Origin: Corallococcus sp. NCRR | GTDB lineage: Bacteria; Myxococcota; Myxococcia; Myxococcales; Myxococcaceae | DNA: 64,000 nucleotides | Assembly (NCBI RefSeq): GCF_026965535.1 | Contig: NZ_CP114039.1 | Location: 9,407,461 to 9,471,460, forward strand | Direction of reading: 5' to 3' | Shown here: positions 1 through 9,399 of the stretch, in pieces | Layout of the letters: every line of letters begins with the position of its first letter | Position numbering within the stretch: the stretch's first letter is position 1 | Notes under the pieces: generated by a model | What the model was told of the DNA's origin: nothing | Database searches by the model: none | Seen by the model: the letters and a program-made list of their open reading frames with translations, nothing else | Position numbers and translations under genes: made by a program

Positions 1-404
1 TGCTCGAAGGCGCGCTTCTCCACCGCGGCCATCACGCGGTCCATGCCCTTGAGGAGCAGGTCCAGGGAGTCGCGCAGGGTGAGCCCCAGCGACGTGTCCA
101 GCACGTCCGAGGACGTCATGCCCAGGTGCAGCCAGCGGGCGCTGGGGCCCACGCGCTCCTCCACGAAGGTGAGGAAGGCGATGACGTCGTGCTTGGTGGT
201 GCGCTCGATCTCCTCGATGCGCGCGGCGTCCGCCTCGGTGAAGTCACCGGCGCGGGCGAGGCAGTCCGCCAGCGCCTCCTTGGGGGCGAGGCCTTGCGCG
301 ACCATGCCCTCCAGCGCGGCGAGCTCCACGTCGCGCCAGCGGCGGTAGCGGGCGACGTCGGACCAGAGGGAGGCCATTTCGGGACGGCTGTAGCGTGGAA
401 TCAC
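1..404 (-). CDS. purB: Adenylosuccinate lyase, N-terminal part (runs off the left edge)
   Basis: Adenylosuccinate lyase acts twice in purine synthesis: it releases fumarate from SAICAR and from adenylosuccinate. The visible 134 residues start with the family's typical N-terminus ([16 protein letters not shown]) and continue through the helical domain containing the [12 protein letters not shown] stretch, a hallmark of this branch of the fumarase/aspartase superfamily. I chose the GTG at 404 because it restores the conserved IPRYSRPEM start; a downstream ATG at 377 would remove it. The GTG overlaps the TGA of the upstream substrate-binding protein gene in a GTGA arrangement, which suggests translational coupling. 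The C-terminal two thirds lie outside the window. Confidence 0.95.
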   Translation of the reverse strand, partial: MIPRYSRPEMASLWSDVARYRRWRDVELAALEGMVAQGLAPKEALADCLARAGDFTEADAARIEEIERTTKHDVIAFLTFVEERVGPSARWLHLGMTSSDVLDTSLGLTLRDSLDLLLKGMDRVMAAVEKRAFE

Positions 405-1363
405 TCGTAGACCTTCACGGCAAAGTCCCGGCGCGCCGCGAACCGGAGCACTTCCAGCGCGACGTCACAGGACGGACCTGACTTCTTCGCGGCGGTGAGG
501 TTGAACGAGAGGTCCAGGCCTTCGGGCCGCGCCACCGCCAGCGCGCCGGGGTCGACCTTCTCGAGGATGATGCGATTCGCCAGCCTCCCTGCCTGCTGAC
601 CGAGCCCCACCGGGGCCGGAGCGAGGGCCAGCGTCGCGCCCTCCTTCACCTGGCTGGCCGTGAGCGCCACCAGCGGCACCTTGTGGGAGGCACTGAAGGC
701 GATGAGCGCCTGGACGACGGAGGCGTTGCCCACGGTCTTGTCCGCAACCATCAAGAGGCCGTCCACCTTCCCCGCCGCGCCCTCCAGCACCTCGCCCACG
801 CGCTCCTGCGCTTCCACGGCCAGCGGGACGATGGTGAGCCCCAGGGCGGTGCCAGCGGAGCGGGCCTGCGCCACCGCGCCCGCCGAGGAGCGCGGGTCAT
901 GCAGGATGCCCACGCGCTTCGCGCCGGGAGCCACGGCCTTGAGCGCGGCCAGCTCCGGTCCGAAGTCGCTGGTGAGCGCGATGCCGGTGACGTTGGACGC
1001 CTCCAGGCCGTACTTCTCGTGGTACGGCACCATGGCGAAGAGCACGGGGATGTCCTCGCCGAGGGAGCGGCGCGCGGCGTTGGCGGCCAGCGGCCCCAGG
1101 GCGAGCACCAGCGCGGGCTTCTGCGCGGCCAGCGACTTGAAGACGCGCGCGGCCTCCGTGGGGCTTTCTTCCAGGGTCAGCTCGGTGACGTCCGCGCGGG
1201 CCTCGGACGTGAAGCCGGCGAGGAAGGAGGCGTACGGCGCCAGGCTCGAGGATTTCACGGCTACCACGCGGGGCCGTGCGGGCGCGCGCGATGCAGCCTG
1301 CGCGAGGGCGACGACGGGCAGGAGGAGCGTGAGGAGCGCGAGCCTCGGGAGCGTCGTCCTCAC
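401..1363 (-). CDS. ABC-type substrate-binding lipid-free periplasmic protein (PF04392-like)
   Basis: The 320-residue product starts with a signal peptide (RTTLPRLALLTLLLPVVALAQA) and continues as a periplasmic-binding fold. The segments VLALGPLAANAA, IPVLFAMVPYHEKYG, NVTGIALTSDFGPELAALK, VGILHDPRSSAGAV and VPLVALTASQVKEGATLAL follow the two-lobe pattern of the TrpX-like 'ABC_sub_bind' family, whose members bind small, often aromatic, ligands. No permease or ATPase gene is nearby, so it may be an orphan sensor or serve a distant transporter. The GTG start overlaps the TGA of the upstream kinase gene by 4 nt, and its own stop overlaps purB the same way. The ligand cannot be read from the sequence. 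Confidence 0.8.
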   Translation of the reverse strand: MRTTLPRLALLTLLLPVVALAQAASRAPARPRVVAVKSSSLAPYASFLAGFTSEARADVTELTLEESPTEAARVFKSLAAQKPALVLALGPLAANAARRSLGEDIPVLFAMVPYHEKYGLEASNVTGIALTSDFGPELAALKAVAPGAKRVGILHDPRSSAGAVAQARSAGTALGLTIVPLAVEAQERVGEVLEGAAGKVDGLLMVADKTVGNASVVQALIAFSASHKVPLVALTASQVKEGATLALAPAPVGLGQQAGRLANRIILEKVDPGALAVARPEGLDLSFNLTAAKKSGPSCDVALEVLRFAARRDFAVKVYE

Positions 1364-4300
1364 GGCGCGTTCTGGCAGCAGCGGAAGCCCACGTCCGTGG
1401 CCTTCAGCGACGGAGCCCCCCGGCGGCGCGCGGAGCACCGGGCGGTGTCTCCGGCCATGGCGAAGGAGCCGCCCTTGATGAGCATCTCCGTGGAGTCGGG
1501 GACGTTGGAGGAGGTCCACTCGGCGACGTTGCCGGACAGGTCCGTCACGCCGTAGGCGGAGTGGCAGGACGGGAAGGCTCCGGAGTTCGCCAGGGTGCGC
1601 GCCGCGTTCGCCTCTGGCGTGCCGGTGTTGCAGGGCGACCGGGCCTGCTCGTCGCCGGAGGAGAAGCGCGCGTTGCCAGGGCCCTTGCAGGCCTTCTCCC
1701 ACTCCTCCTCCGAGCACAGCCGCTTGCCGAGTTCTTCACAGGCGGCCTTCGCGTCGAGCCACGTCGCGTTGACGCGGGGCTTGCGGCCGAGCTGGTTGGG
1801 AAACTCGTATTCGTCGACGCAGAAGGACTCCACCATGACGCTGGCCATGGGCATCTCATCGGTGGAGCCGGCGGACTGCAGGTCCTCCGGGGACGAGCCC
1901 TTCTTGAAGCTGCCGCCGCTCACCAGGCGCATGCCGGCGGGACAGGAGCCCGTGGCCAGGATGCCGTCTCCCGCCGCGGCGGCCCCGGGCGCGGCGGTCG
2001 TGGGGTTGTTCTTCGCGGCCTGGGCCTGGCGCAGGCGCAGGTAGAGGTAACCCCCGCCCGCGCCCAGCACGACGCCGGCCACCGCGAGGATGATCATCCA
2101 CACCATGGAGCTGGGGCCGGAGCGGGCCGGCTTCGCCTGCGTGGCCCGCGTCGTGGGGAGCGTGTGCAGGCCGGAGGTCGAGGGCGGCAGCCGGCGCGCC
2201 GAGGAGCGGACACCCGACACTTCCGGAGGGGGCTCGCCCTTGCGCGAGCGGCCGCCGGTGGAGTTCTCGCCGTGAACGCCAGAAGCGCGGACCGCGCCCT
2301 GGGCCGCCGAGGCTCGTGGGGCGCGGGGACCCGACGGATCCGCGCCGCGCGAGCTCACCGACGACACCGCGCCGGAGGCCCGCGGGTTGCGGCCACCGCG
2401 GCTGGAGGAACGGGACTCCGAGGGCTCATCGTCGTCGGAGCTCCGGCCGGACCGTGACTCCGTGGCGGAGGCATCCGCGTTGCGATGGCTGGGCCGGCTG
2501 TCGGTGGATGCCTCGGCGCCGCGACCCGGGCGGCCGCCCGAAGAGGCCTCACCACGACCGGAGCGTTCGTCGCTCATGGCGGCTTCGCCGCGGCCGTTGG
2601 AACGAGCCTCACTAGACGTTTCGCCGCGACCGTTGGACCGAGCGTCGCTCGATGCAGCTTCGCCACGGCCGTTGGAACGCCCGTCGCCAGAGGCAGCCTC
2701 GCCACGGCCGTTGGAGCGAAGGTCGCCCGAGGAGGACTCGCCGCGCCCCGAGCGCCCATCGCTGGACGAGGCGTCAGCGCGAGCGGAGCGCCCGTCGCTG
2801 GACGCTTCACCACGACCGTTGGAGCGAAGGTCGCCCGATGAGGCTTCACCGCGACCGGAGCGCCCGTCGCCAGACGCTTCACCACGGCCACTGGAGCGAA
2901 GGTCGCCCGATGAGGCCTCACCGCGACCGGAGGACTCACCGCCTCCGCGGGCCGAGGACCGCGCTTCGGCCGCGCCCTCCGCGGAGCGGGCGCCGCGAGG
3001 GTCCGCTGGGAACGACGGCTCCTCCGCTTTCGCGAAGATGCGCATCACCGGCTCGGCCGCCTTGGCCGGAGCCGCGCGCGGTTCATCCACCGGACGCGAG
3101 GCCGCACGGGCCTCCTGCTGCGCCGCCGCGTCGGAGGCCTGTGCCGCCTCCGCGCCCTTGCGGCCTGACGGCGCGACCGCGCGCATCTCCTGCATCGTCG
3201 CCGCGTCGGACACGGAGCGCGCTTCCGGCCCCGTGATGTAGTCCAGCGCCTTCGCGTTCGAACCCAGGATGGCCGCCAGCGTCGCCGCGTCCAGCGGCTG
3301 CGTCGCGTCCGGGGGCGGATCGTCCTCCACCGCCGGGAGGGGCGCGGCCGGCGTGGGCGCGCTCGCCACCGGCAGCATGCCCGTGGGCACCGGCGGCAGC
3401 GGCTTGTTCGCCGCGCGCGCGGCCACCGCGGACGGCGACAGTGCGCCTGACGCGGGCACCGCGCGTTGCCTCGACGCCGCGGCCGGGTGCCGCTGCACCA
3501 GCGCCGCGAACTCCGCGTGCAGTTCACCGCCCGACTTCGGACGGGCCAGCGGATTCACGTTGAGCGCGCGCCGGTAGAGGGACTCGAACGCGGGCGGCAG
3601 GTCCTGGTGCCGCACCGACACCTCGGGCACGCCACCGTCCTCCGGCAGGAGCCCCGTCACCAGCTCCCCCATCAACACGCCCAGCGAGTAGACGTCCATG
3701 CGCGTGTCCAGCTCCGCGCCATTCACGTACTCGGGAGCGATGTACGCCGCCGCCCGGTGCCCCTTCTGCGCCTGCACGAAGGGCAGGTGCGGCACCGCGA
3801 GCCCCAGCCCGTAGTCCGACACCTTCAACATGTCCGGCAGGACGAAGACGTTCTCCGGCTTCACGTCCGAGTGCGGCCCGAAGCGGTGCGCCCCGTCCAG
3901 CGCCGCCGCCATCTGCGCCAGCAGCGGCTCCACTTCCTTCAGCGAGAACAGCTGCCCCTTCGCCGCGCGCTGCTCCATCATCCGGCGCAGCGACAGCCCT
4001 TCCAGCAGCTGCATGGTGAAGAAGGGCCGGTCCCCGTCCACGCCCTCCTCGTACACGCGCACCAGGTTGGGGTGGTTGAGCTTCTTGCCTACCCGCATGG
4101 ACAGCGCGAACTGCGTGCGCTCCTCCGGCTGCTGCACCAGCCGGGGCTGGATGACCTTCAGCGCCACCTCCACGTCGATGGCCTGGTCCTGCGCGCGGAA
4201 GACGAAGCCCAGCGGCCCCGCCCCTACGACTTCCTGGATGGCGTAGCGGTCCGCGACGACGTCGCCCGGCTTGTACGGCGCACCTTCCGCGCCTCGCTTT

Positions 4301-4407
4301 CGCGCCGCCCCCGCAGCCTGACGCGCGGCCGCGTCGAACTTCTGGCCACACGTGGCGCAGGTTTCACTCGTATCGGGGACATGGCTGCCGCAGCGGTAGC
4401 AGAGCAA
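1360..4407 (-). CDS. Ser/Thr protein kinase fused to a C-terminal FGE-sulfatase-like domain
   Basis: The 1,015-residue membrane protein has an N-terminal zinc ribbon (CYRCG...CATCG). A kinase domain follows at about residues 50-330, with glycine loop VVGAGPLGFVF, VALK lysine, HSDVKPEN catalytic loop and DYG in place of DFG. Residues about 486-676 are a low-complexity Ser/Gly/Arg/Glu tract built from repeats of the type SGRGEASSGDLRS. One membrane helix lies at about 770-791, then an FGE-sulfatase/C-type-lectin-like domain (MRLVSGGSF, LSGNVAEWTSS, GGSF, VGFRCC). The kinase would be cytoplasmic and the FGE fold outside. The stretch between GGSF and GFR has only one cysteine, so formylglycine-generating chemistry is unlikely. 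The start is TTG with a GGAG box 9 nt upstream; no other in-frame start is close. Confidence 0.9.
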   Translation of the reverse strand: MLCYRCGSHVPDTSETCATCGQKFDAAARQAAGAARKRGAEGAPYKPGDVVADRYAIQEVVGAGPLGFVFRAQDQAIDVEVALKVIQPRLVQQPEERTQFALSMRVGKKLNHPNLVRVYEEGVDGDRPFFTMQLLEGLSLRRMMEQRAAKGQLFSLKEVEPLLAQMAAALDGAHRFGPHSDVKPENVFVLPDMLKVSDYGLGLAVPHLPFVQAQKGHRAAAYIAPEYVNGAELDTRMDVYSLGVLMGELVTGLLPEDGGVPEVSVRHQDLPPAFESLYRRALNVNPLARPKSGGELHAEFAALVQRHPAAASRQRAVPASGALSPSAVAARAANKPLPPVPTGMLPVASAPTPAAPLPAVEDDPPPDATQPLDAATLAAILGSNAKALDYITGPEARSVSDAATMQEMRAVAPSGRKGAEAAQASDAAAQQEARAASRPVDEPRAAPAKAAEPVMRIFAKAEEPSFPADPRGARSAEGAAEARSSARGGGESSGRGEASSGDLRSSGRGEASGDGRSGRGEASSGDLRSNGRGEASSDGRSARADASSSDGRSGRGESSSGDLRSNGRGEAASGDGRSNGRGEAASSDARSNGRGETSSEARSNGRGEAAMSDERSGRGEASSGGRPGRGAEASTDSRPSHRNADASATESRSGRSSDDDEPSESRSSSRGGRNPRASGAVSSVSSRGADPSGPRAPRASAAQGAVRASGVHGENSTGGRSRKGEPPPEVSGVRSSARRLPPSTSGLHTLPTTRATQAKPARSGPSSMVWMIILAVAGVVLGAGGGYLYLRLRQAQAAKNNPTTAAPGAAAAGDGILATGSCPAGMRLVSGGSFKKGSSPEDLQSAGSTDEMPMASVMVESFCVDEYEFPNQLGRKPRVNATWLDAKAACEELGKRLCSEEEWEKACKGPGNARFSSGDEQARSPCNTGTPEANAARTLANSGAFPSCHSAYGVTDLSGNVAEWTSSNVPDSTEMLIKGGSFAMAGDTARCSARRRGAPSLKATDVGFRCCQNAP

Positions 4408-4519
4408 AGCAGTGAAACTCCAGAACGGGGCCGCGGGGGGGCGGCCTCCCCGGCGGACGGCCGGGGGGCTCCATTCTGCCCGCTCCGGAGCCGTTGAGGA
4501 ACGACGTTGCGCGCCGGGC

Positions 4520-4975
4520 CTAGCGACCCGTGGACCCGAAACCTCCGGCTCCCCGGGAAGTCACCTCCAGCACGTCCACCTCGCGCAGGGCCGTGGCCGT
4601 CACGGGGGCCACCACCAGCTGGGCCACCCGGTCCCCCCGACGCAGGGTGAAAGGGGTGTTGGACAGGTTGACGAGCAGCACCTGGACCTCCCCCCGGTAG
4701 TCGGCGTCCACCGTCCCGGGGGAGTTGAGGCACGTCACCCCGTGCCGGAACGCCAGCCCCGAGCGGGGCCGCACCTGGCCCTCGAAGCCCGGCGGGAGCG
4801 CGAAGGCCAGCCCCGTGGGGACCGCCATCCGCTCCAGGGGTTGGAGCACCCGCTCCTCGTCGATGTCGGCCCGAAGGTCCAGCCCGGCGGCGAGCTCCGT
4901 CTCGTAGCGCGGCAGGGGCAGCGGGTCCGGATGCGAGCGCACCCGGCGCACGGGGACGGTCAGCGTGGGGTCCAT
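4520..4975 (-). CDS. dut: Deoxyuridine 5'-triphosphate nucleotidohydrolase (dUTPase)
   Basis: dUTPase hydrolyses dUTP to dUMP and pyrophosphate, keeping uracil out of DNA and feeding dTMP synthesis. The 151-residue product has the five trimeric-dUTPase motifs in order: AAGLDLRAD, RPRSGLAF, GTVDADYRGEV, RRGDRVAQLVV and the C-terminal glycine-rich RGAGGFGSTGR that closes over the substrate. Length is normal for the family. I chose the ATG giving MDPTLTVPV; a start 7 codons upstream is possible but adds unconserved residues. It lies 111 bp upstream of the kinase gene in the same direction. Confidence 0.97.
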   Translation of the reverse strand: MDPTLTVPVRRVRSHPDPLPLPRYETELAAGLDLRADIDEERVLQPLERMAVPTGLAFALPPGFEGQVRPRSGLAFRHGVTCLNSPGTVDADYRGEVQVLLVNLSNTPFTLRRGDRVAQLVVAPVTATALREVDVLEVTSRGAGGFGSTGR

Positions 4976-5051
4976 GCCTCCCGCCGTAACACGCACCCCG
5001 GCCCCCCTCTACTTCCTGGCGCCAACGTCACGGGTCGTATGAGCCGGGCCC

Positions 5052-6062
5052 TCACAGCTCGGTCGCGCCGTCCGCCATGCGCAGCGCGGTGCGGAACCCG
5101 AACGGGTCCACCGGCCGCGCGGCCAGCTCCAGTTGGTAGTGCAGGTGCGGCCCGGTGGACCGGCCGGTGCTGCCCGACAGCGCGATGGCCTGTCCCTTCT
5201 CCACCCGCGTGCCCGCCTTCACCAGCAGCTCCGAGTTGTGACAGTACGCCGTCGTCACGCCCCGCCCGTGGTCCAGCACCAGCACGCGGCCGTTGACGGA
5301 GTCCTCGCTCGCGCGGCGCACCACGCCCGCGGCCACCGCCGTCACCGAAGTGCCTGTACGCACCGCCAGGTCCACCCCCGTGTGCATCCGGCGCGTGCGC
5401 AGCGTGGGATGGACGCGGATGCCGAAGGGGCTCGTCACCGGAGCGCTCTCCGACACCGGCCACCCGAGCATCAACGCGGTGGACAGCGCCAGCGCCTGCG
5501 CCGCGCCCACGGAGGAGCCCTCGAAGCCCGGGGGCAGCTGCTTCGCCAGGCGCTCCAGGCTGAGCGCCCCACCCTCCGCGTCCACCCGCTCCAGCGCGAA
5601 GCGCGCGGGCACCCGCCCGGCGAACACCGCCGTCACCCGAGCCTCCTCCGACGGGAAATCCTTCGCGAGCGCGTCCAGCATCCGCCGCGTCGCCGCCGGT
5701 CCCTTCACCGGATCCACCAGCGTCTCCGGAGCGATACCCAGCTCACGCGCCAGCGCGAGCGACGGCTCACGGGCCTTCGCATCCAGGGCCTTCAGCGCCG
5801 AGTGCGTCCCCCACGCCAGCGCCTCCGCGCTCGTGGGCACCCGCGTGAGCATCGCGGCGGGCAGCGAGTCCGGCACGGGCACGGCCGTCCCGCTCACGCC
5901 GTCGTAGTACGCGAGCAGCGGCCGGGCCGTGGTGCGCGTGTGGAAGGCCCAGGCGCCCGCGCGCCGCAGGAGCGCCCCCGCGGGCGTGTGGTGGTACGCG
6001 CACCACACGCACAGGAGCGCGAAGGTGAAGTCCAGGAGTCCGCGGGCGCGTCGAGCGAACAT
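5052..6062 (-). CDS. M23 family metallopeptidase (LytM-type peptidoglycan hydrolase)
   Basis: The 336-residue protein starts with a short basic region and a hydrophobic segment (LLDFTFALLCVWCAYH) that serves as a signal or anchor. The C-terminal third is a peptidase M23 domain with the zinc-ligand motifs HTGVDL and HLHYQLE and the conserved LDHGRGVTTAYCHNSELLVKAG segment. Such enzymes cleave peptide cross-links in peptidoglycan, or regulate amidases when degenerate. Here both His motifs are intact, so activity is expected. The N-terminal 200 residues are alanine-rich and resemble no domain I recognise. Its ATG is 12 bp downstream of the stop of the membrane-protein gene, so the two are probably co-transcribed. 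Confidence 0.88.
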   Translation of the reverse strand: MFARRARGLLDFTFALLCVWCAYHHTPAGALLRRAGAWAFHTRTTARPLLAYYDGVSGTAVPVPDSLPAAMLTRVPTSAEALAWGTHSALKALDAKAREPSLALARELGIAPETLVDPVKGPAATRRMLDALAKDFPSEEARVTAVFAGRVPARFALERVDAEGGALSLERLAKQLPPGFEGSSVGAAQALALSTALMLGWPVSESAPVTSPFGIRVHPTLRTRRMHTGVDLAVRTGTSVTAVAAGVVRRASEDSVNGRVLVLDHGRGVTTAYCHNSELLVKAGTRVEKGQAIALSGSTGRSTGPHLHYQLELAARPVDPFGFRTALRMADGATEL

Positions 6063-6074
6063 GCGTCACGAGCC

Positions 6075-6872
6075 TCAGCGCAGGAAGGACAGCACCGGTG
6101 CCGCGTCCCAGGCCGCCGCGAAGCCCAGCGGCGCCACCACGAGGCACCCCACGAGCCCGCGAGTCCACGCCCGCCGCGCCCCCACCGCTTCACACGCCGC
6201 GTCCGCGTGCTGGAGGTTGCGCAGCACCGCGCGCCACCCCATCGACACGCTCACTCCGCACAGCGCCGCCACCGCCAGCCCTCGGGCCGCCCAGTCCGCG
6301 GCGACGTCGCCGAACAAGGGCCGCCACGACAGGTACACCGTGCCCTGGACGAGCCGCGCCACCGTGCACGCGCCCGCGAGCACCACGCCCGCGGTGGCCA
6401 GCGGCCGCACCCACCGCATCGGCGTGGGCCGCCGCAGACAGCGCCGAAGCAGCGCCTTCCACGAGGAGGCCTCCGGAGCGGACGCCGTCACCGGACGCCA
6501 GGGCTCCACGGGGCGGGCCGCGTCGGTCTCGCGATAGCCGAGCGCCGGCAGCGCCAGGAGCAGGTCCGCCGCCAGCTCCCAGACCAGGGCCAGGCCTCGA
6601 GCCAGCCGGGTGCGCGTCTCCAGCGACACCCAATCCACCATCGACGCGAAGGCGGGGAACTGGCCCACCCACGCATCGAACGCGGAGTCCAACCGGTCCA
6701 CCGCGGTGAGCAGCCGGTCATCCAGCGTGTCCGCCGCCGCGTGCACGCCCACCGCGACCAGCGCGAGCAGGCCCAACGGCATGAACGCCCAGCGGAACGC
6801 CCCCAGGAACCGGGACACGTCCGTGAGGAAGCTGCTCGAAGGCTCCGAGGAGCTGGATGGGTGGACCGGCAT
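6075..6872 (-). CDS. Hypothetical multi-pass membrane protein
   Basis: I do not recognise this 265-residue product. It has probable membrane helices at about residues 29-48 ([19 protein letters not shown]), near 90-110, around 160-180 ([19 protein letters not shown]), about 200-220 and near the C-terminus ([17 protein letters not shown]). Arginine-rich segments lie between them. It is 12 bp upstream of the M23 peptidase gene, so it may help anchor or regulate that enzyme at the envelope; that is inference from position only. The ATG at 6872 is the first in the frame. Confidence 0.6.
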   Translation of the reverse strand: MPVHPSSSSEPSSSFLTDVSRFLGAFRWAFMPLGLLALVAVGVHAAADTLDDRLLTAVDRLDSAFDAWVGQFPAFASMVDWVSLETRTRLARGLALVWELAADLLLALPALGYRETDAARPVEPWRPVTASAPEASSWKALLRRCLRRPTPMRWVRPLATAGVVLAGACTVARLVQGTVYLSWRPLFGDVAADWAARGLAVAALCGVSVSMGWRAVLRNLQHADAACEAVGARRAWTRGLVGCLVVAPLGFAAAWDAAPVLSFLR

Positions 6873-7077
6873 GCAGCGCCTCCGGGACGGTCCCCCATGA
6901 ACGCGGGAGGCCTTCCCGGGGTTTTAAGCCGTCACCCCGCCAGGACGAAAACTCGCGCGCTGCCCCCGAAACCACGGTGGCGCGGCATCACGCCCCTCGG
7001 CAGCGGCACCAGCACCTCCCGAGCGTGAGGAGACGGAGCCTCCAGGCCCCGGGCCTCGCACCCGACGCGGGTTCGCC

Positions 7078-7104
7078 AAACCTGTCCGACTGTCGGACAG
7101 GTTT
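7078..7104. repeat. Perfect 13-bp inverted repeat around one central base
   Basis: The left arm (7078-7090) reads AAACCTGTCCGAC and the right arm (7092-7104) is its exact reverse complement, with a single T at the centre. A T run follows on the plus side and an A run precedes it. A near-continuous palindrome of this kind is more typical of a dimeric-regulator operator or a dispersed repeat than of a hairpin, since a one-base loop cannot form without opening several pairs. It could still act as a bidirectional terminator. Confidence 0.8.
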
Positions 7105-7148
7105 TAGCCATGCGCCGCCGGGCGGGGAGCCCCCTCCCCCGCAACGAC

Positions 7149-7194
7149 AACGCCCCGCCCCTTCGCGCCCGGAGGCGGGAGGAGACGGGGCGTT
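7149..7194 (-). terminator. Probable pnp transcription terminator
   Basis: The arms AACGCCCCG (7149-7157) and CGGGGCGTT (7186-7194) are perfectly complementary. They lie 49 bp downstream of the pnp stop in the direction of transcription. The loop is long (28 nt) and the following tract (GTCGTTGC) is only mildly T-rich, so efficiency is uncertain. Confidence 0.5.
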
Positions 7195-7242
7195 CTCCGG
7201 TCGCGGCCTTCCTCACGGAGGGCCGCTACGCGGGGGCCGGAC

Positions 7243-9399
7243 TCAGGCCTTCGCGTCCGGCGTCGGGGCGGCCGGGGCGGGGGCCGCGGGGGGCGTGCCC
7301 TGCGCGGTGGCGCGCTCGGCCATGGCCTCCTTGCGCGACAGGCGGATCTTGCCCGTCTTGTCGATGCTGACGACCTTCACCAGCACCTCGTCGCCCTCGC
7401 TCAGCACGTCCGACACGCTCTTCACGCGCTTGTCGGACAGCTCGGAGATGTGGATGAGGCCGTCGGTGCCCGGGAACAGCTCCACGAAGGCGCCGAACTC
7501 GGCGATCTTCCGGACGGTGCCCGTGTAGATCTTCCCGATCTCCGCCTCACGCGTGAGCGCCTGGATCATCGCGATGGCCGCCTTCACCGCCTCGCCGTTC
7601 GCGCTGGCGATGTCCACGCGGCCGGTGTCCTCGATGTTGATGGCCGCGCCCGTGCGGGCGATGATGTCCTTGATCACCTTGCCACCCGGCCCGATGACGT
7701 TCTTGATGAACTCCGGACGGATCTGGATGGTCGTGATGCGCGGCGCGAACTGGCTGATCTCCTTGCGCGGCGCGCTCAGCGTCTTCGCCATCTCCGCCAG
7801 GATGTGCTCGCGGCCCTGACGCGCCTGCTCCAGCGCGCGGCTCATGATCTCCGTGGTCAGGCCGGTGATCTTGATGTCCATCTGGATGGACGTGATGCCC
7901 TTGGACGTGCCGCAGACCTTGAAGTCCATGTCGCCCAGGTGATCCTCGTCACCGAGGATGTCGGACAGGATGGCGATCTTCTCACCCTCCTTCACCAGGC
8001 CCATGGCGATGCCGGCCACCGGCGCCTTGATGGGCACGCCCGCGTCCATCAGCGCCAGCGTGCCACCGCACACGGACGCCATGGAGGACGAGCCGTTGGA
8101 CTCGAGAATCTCGGACACCAGACGCACCGTGTACGGGAACGAGTCGCTGGCCGGAATCATGTTGCGCAACGCGCGCTCCGCCAGGGCGCCGTGACCGACC
8201 TCGCGACGGCCGGGGCCGCGCAGGGGCTTGGTCTCGTTCACGCTGAACGGCGGGAAGTTGTAGTGCAGCATGAAGCGCTTGAAGGCCTGGCCGCTGAGCA
8301 GCTCCAGCCGCTGCTCGTCCTCGCTGGTGCCCAGCGTGACGACCACGAGCGCCTGCGTCTCGCCGCGGGTGAACACCGCGCTGCCGTGCGTGCGGGGCAG
8401 CACGCCCACCTCGTTGGTGATGGAGCGCACCACGTTGTGCGGACGGTCACCGATGCGGCCACCGTTCACGGTGAGCTCACGCATGTGGTCGTACTTCAGG
8501 TCCTCGATGACCTGCTTGGCGTGCTTCTCCACCAGCGGGGTGAACTCCGCGCCCATCTTCTCCTTGAGCGCCGCGATCGCCGCCTTCTTGGTCTTGGAGA
8601 GCGCCTCGTAGCGCGCGCCCTTCTCCTTGATGGCGTAGCCGGCCTTCACTCCCTCCAGCGCCAGCTCGCGGACCTGGTTGCGCAGGCCCTCGTCGATGGT
8701 GGCGGGCTTGTCGTAGGCGCGGACCTGCTTCTTCAGCTCCGTGCGCAGCTGGTCCTGCAGGTCCAGCGCGGGCTGGGCGTTCTGACGGCCGAACTCCAGC
8801 GCCGCCACCATGTCCGCCTCGCTGACCTCCTCCGCGCCACCCTCCACCATCACGATGGCCTCGCGGCTCACCGCCATGACGAGGTCCAGGTCGCTCTGCT
8901 CACGCTGCTTCGCGGTGGGATTGGCCACGAACTGGCCGCCCACGCGGCCCACGCGGATGCCCGCGATGGGGCCGTTGAACGGGATGTCCGACACCCACAG
9001 CGCCGCGGAGGCGCCGGTGATGCCGTGGATGTCACCCTCGTTCTCCGGATCCGCGGAGATGACGGACGCGATGACCTGCGTCTCGTAGGCGTAGCCTTCC
9101 GGGAACAGCGGACGGCAGGAGCGGTCCACCAGACGGGAGGCCAGCGTCTCCTTCTCCGTCAGACGGCCCTCGCGCTTGAAGTAGCTGCCGGGGATGCGGC
9201 CCGCCGAGTACAGCTTCTCCTGGTACTCCACCGTGAGGGGCAGGAAGTCGATGTCCTTCTTCTCCCGCGCGCTCACCGCGGTGACGAGCAGCATGGTGTC
9301 GCCGTAGCGGACCACCACGGAACCGTCGGCCTGCTTGGCCAGGCGGCCCGTCTCGATGCTCAGCTCGTTCTCACCAATCTTGACGCTCTTCTTCAACAT
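7243..9399 (-). CDS. pnp: Polyribonucleotide nucleotidyltransferase (PNPase)
   Basis: PNPase degrades RNA 3' to 5' by phosphorolysis and can add 3' tails; it forms a trimeric ring in the cytoplasm, often with the degradosome. The 718-residue product has two RNase PH-like domains (the first with [16 protein letters not shown], the second with [13 protein letters not shown] and the metal-site [16 protein letters not shown]). A KH domain ([11 protein letters not shown]) and an S1 domain ([20 protein letters not shown]) follow, ending in a short Ala/Pro tail. I chose the ATG of [12 protein letters not shown]; the open frame upstream is not conserved in character. Gene order rpsO-pnp is the classical one. 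Confidence 0.98.
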   Translation of the reverse strand: MLKKSVKIGENELSIETGRLAKQADGSVVVRYGDTMLLVTAVSAREKKDIDFLPLTVEYQEKLYSAGRIPGSYFKREGRLTEKETLASRLVDRSCRPLFPEGYAYETQVIASVISADPENEGDIHGITGASAALWVSDIPFNGPIAGIRVGRVGGQFVANPTAKQREQSDLDLVMAVSREAIVMVEGGAEEVSEADMVAALEFGRQNAQPALDLQDQLRTELKKQVRAYDKPATIDEGLRNQVRELALEGVKAGYAIKEKGARYEALSKTKKAAIAALKEKMGAEFTPLVEKHAKQVIEDLKYDHMRELTVNGGRIGDRPHNVVRSITNEVGVLPRTHGSAVFTRGETQALVVVTLGTSEDEQRLELLSGQAFKRFMLHYNFPPFSVNETKPLRGPGRREVGHGALAERALRNMIPASDSFPYTVRLVSEILESNGSSSMASVCGGTLALMDAGVPIKAPVAGIAMGLVKEGEKIAILSDILGDEDHLGDMDFKVCGTSKGITSIQMDIKITGLTTEIMSRALEQARQGREHILAEMAKTLSAPRKEISQFAPRITTIQIRPEFIKNVIGPGGKVIKDIIARTGAAINIEDTGRVDIASANGEAVKAAIAMIQALTREAEIGKIYTGTVRKIAEFGAFVELFPGTDGLIHISELSDKRVKSVSDVLSEGDEVLVKVVSIDKTGKIRLSRKEAMAERATAQGTPPAAPAPAAPTPDAKA

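Larger units (their letters stand above)
6873..7242. other. Intergenic region between pnp and the membrane-protein gene
   Basis: This 370 bp gap has no convincing gene. It contains a probable pnp terminator (7149-7194) and a perfect 27-bp palindrome (7078-7104), both listed separately. The promoter of the downstream membrane-protein/M23 pair should lie between the palindrome and 6873, but I see no clear -10/-35 pair there. Confidence 0.7.

Noticed and set aside
2380..2950. Repeated sequence in the kinase-FGE gene as a mobile repeat
   Set aside because: The repeats encode Ser/Gly/Arg/Glu low complexity in frame and do not extend outside the gene.
5133..7028. 631-codon plus-strand frame over the M23 and membrane-protein genes
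   Set aside because: It is Arg/His-rich without domains and crosses two clear minus-strand genes.
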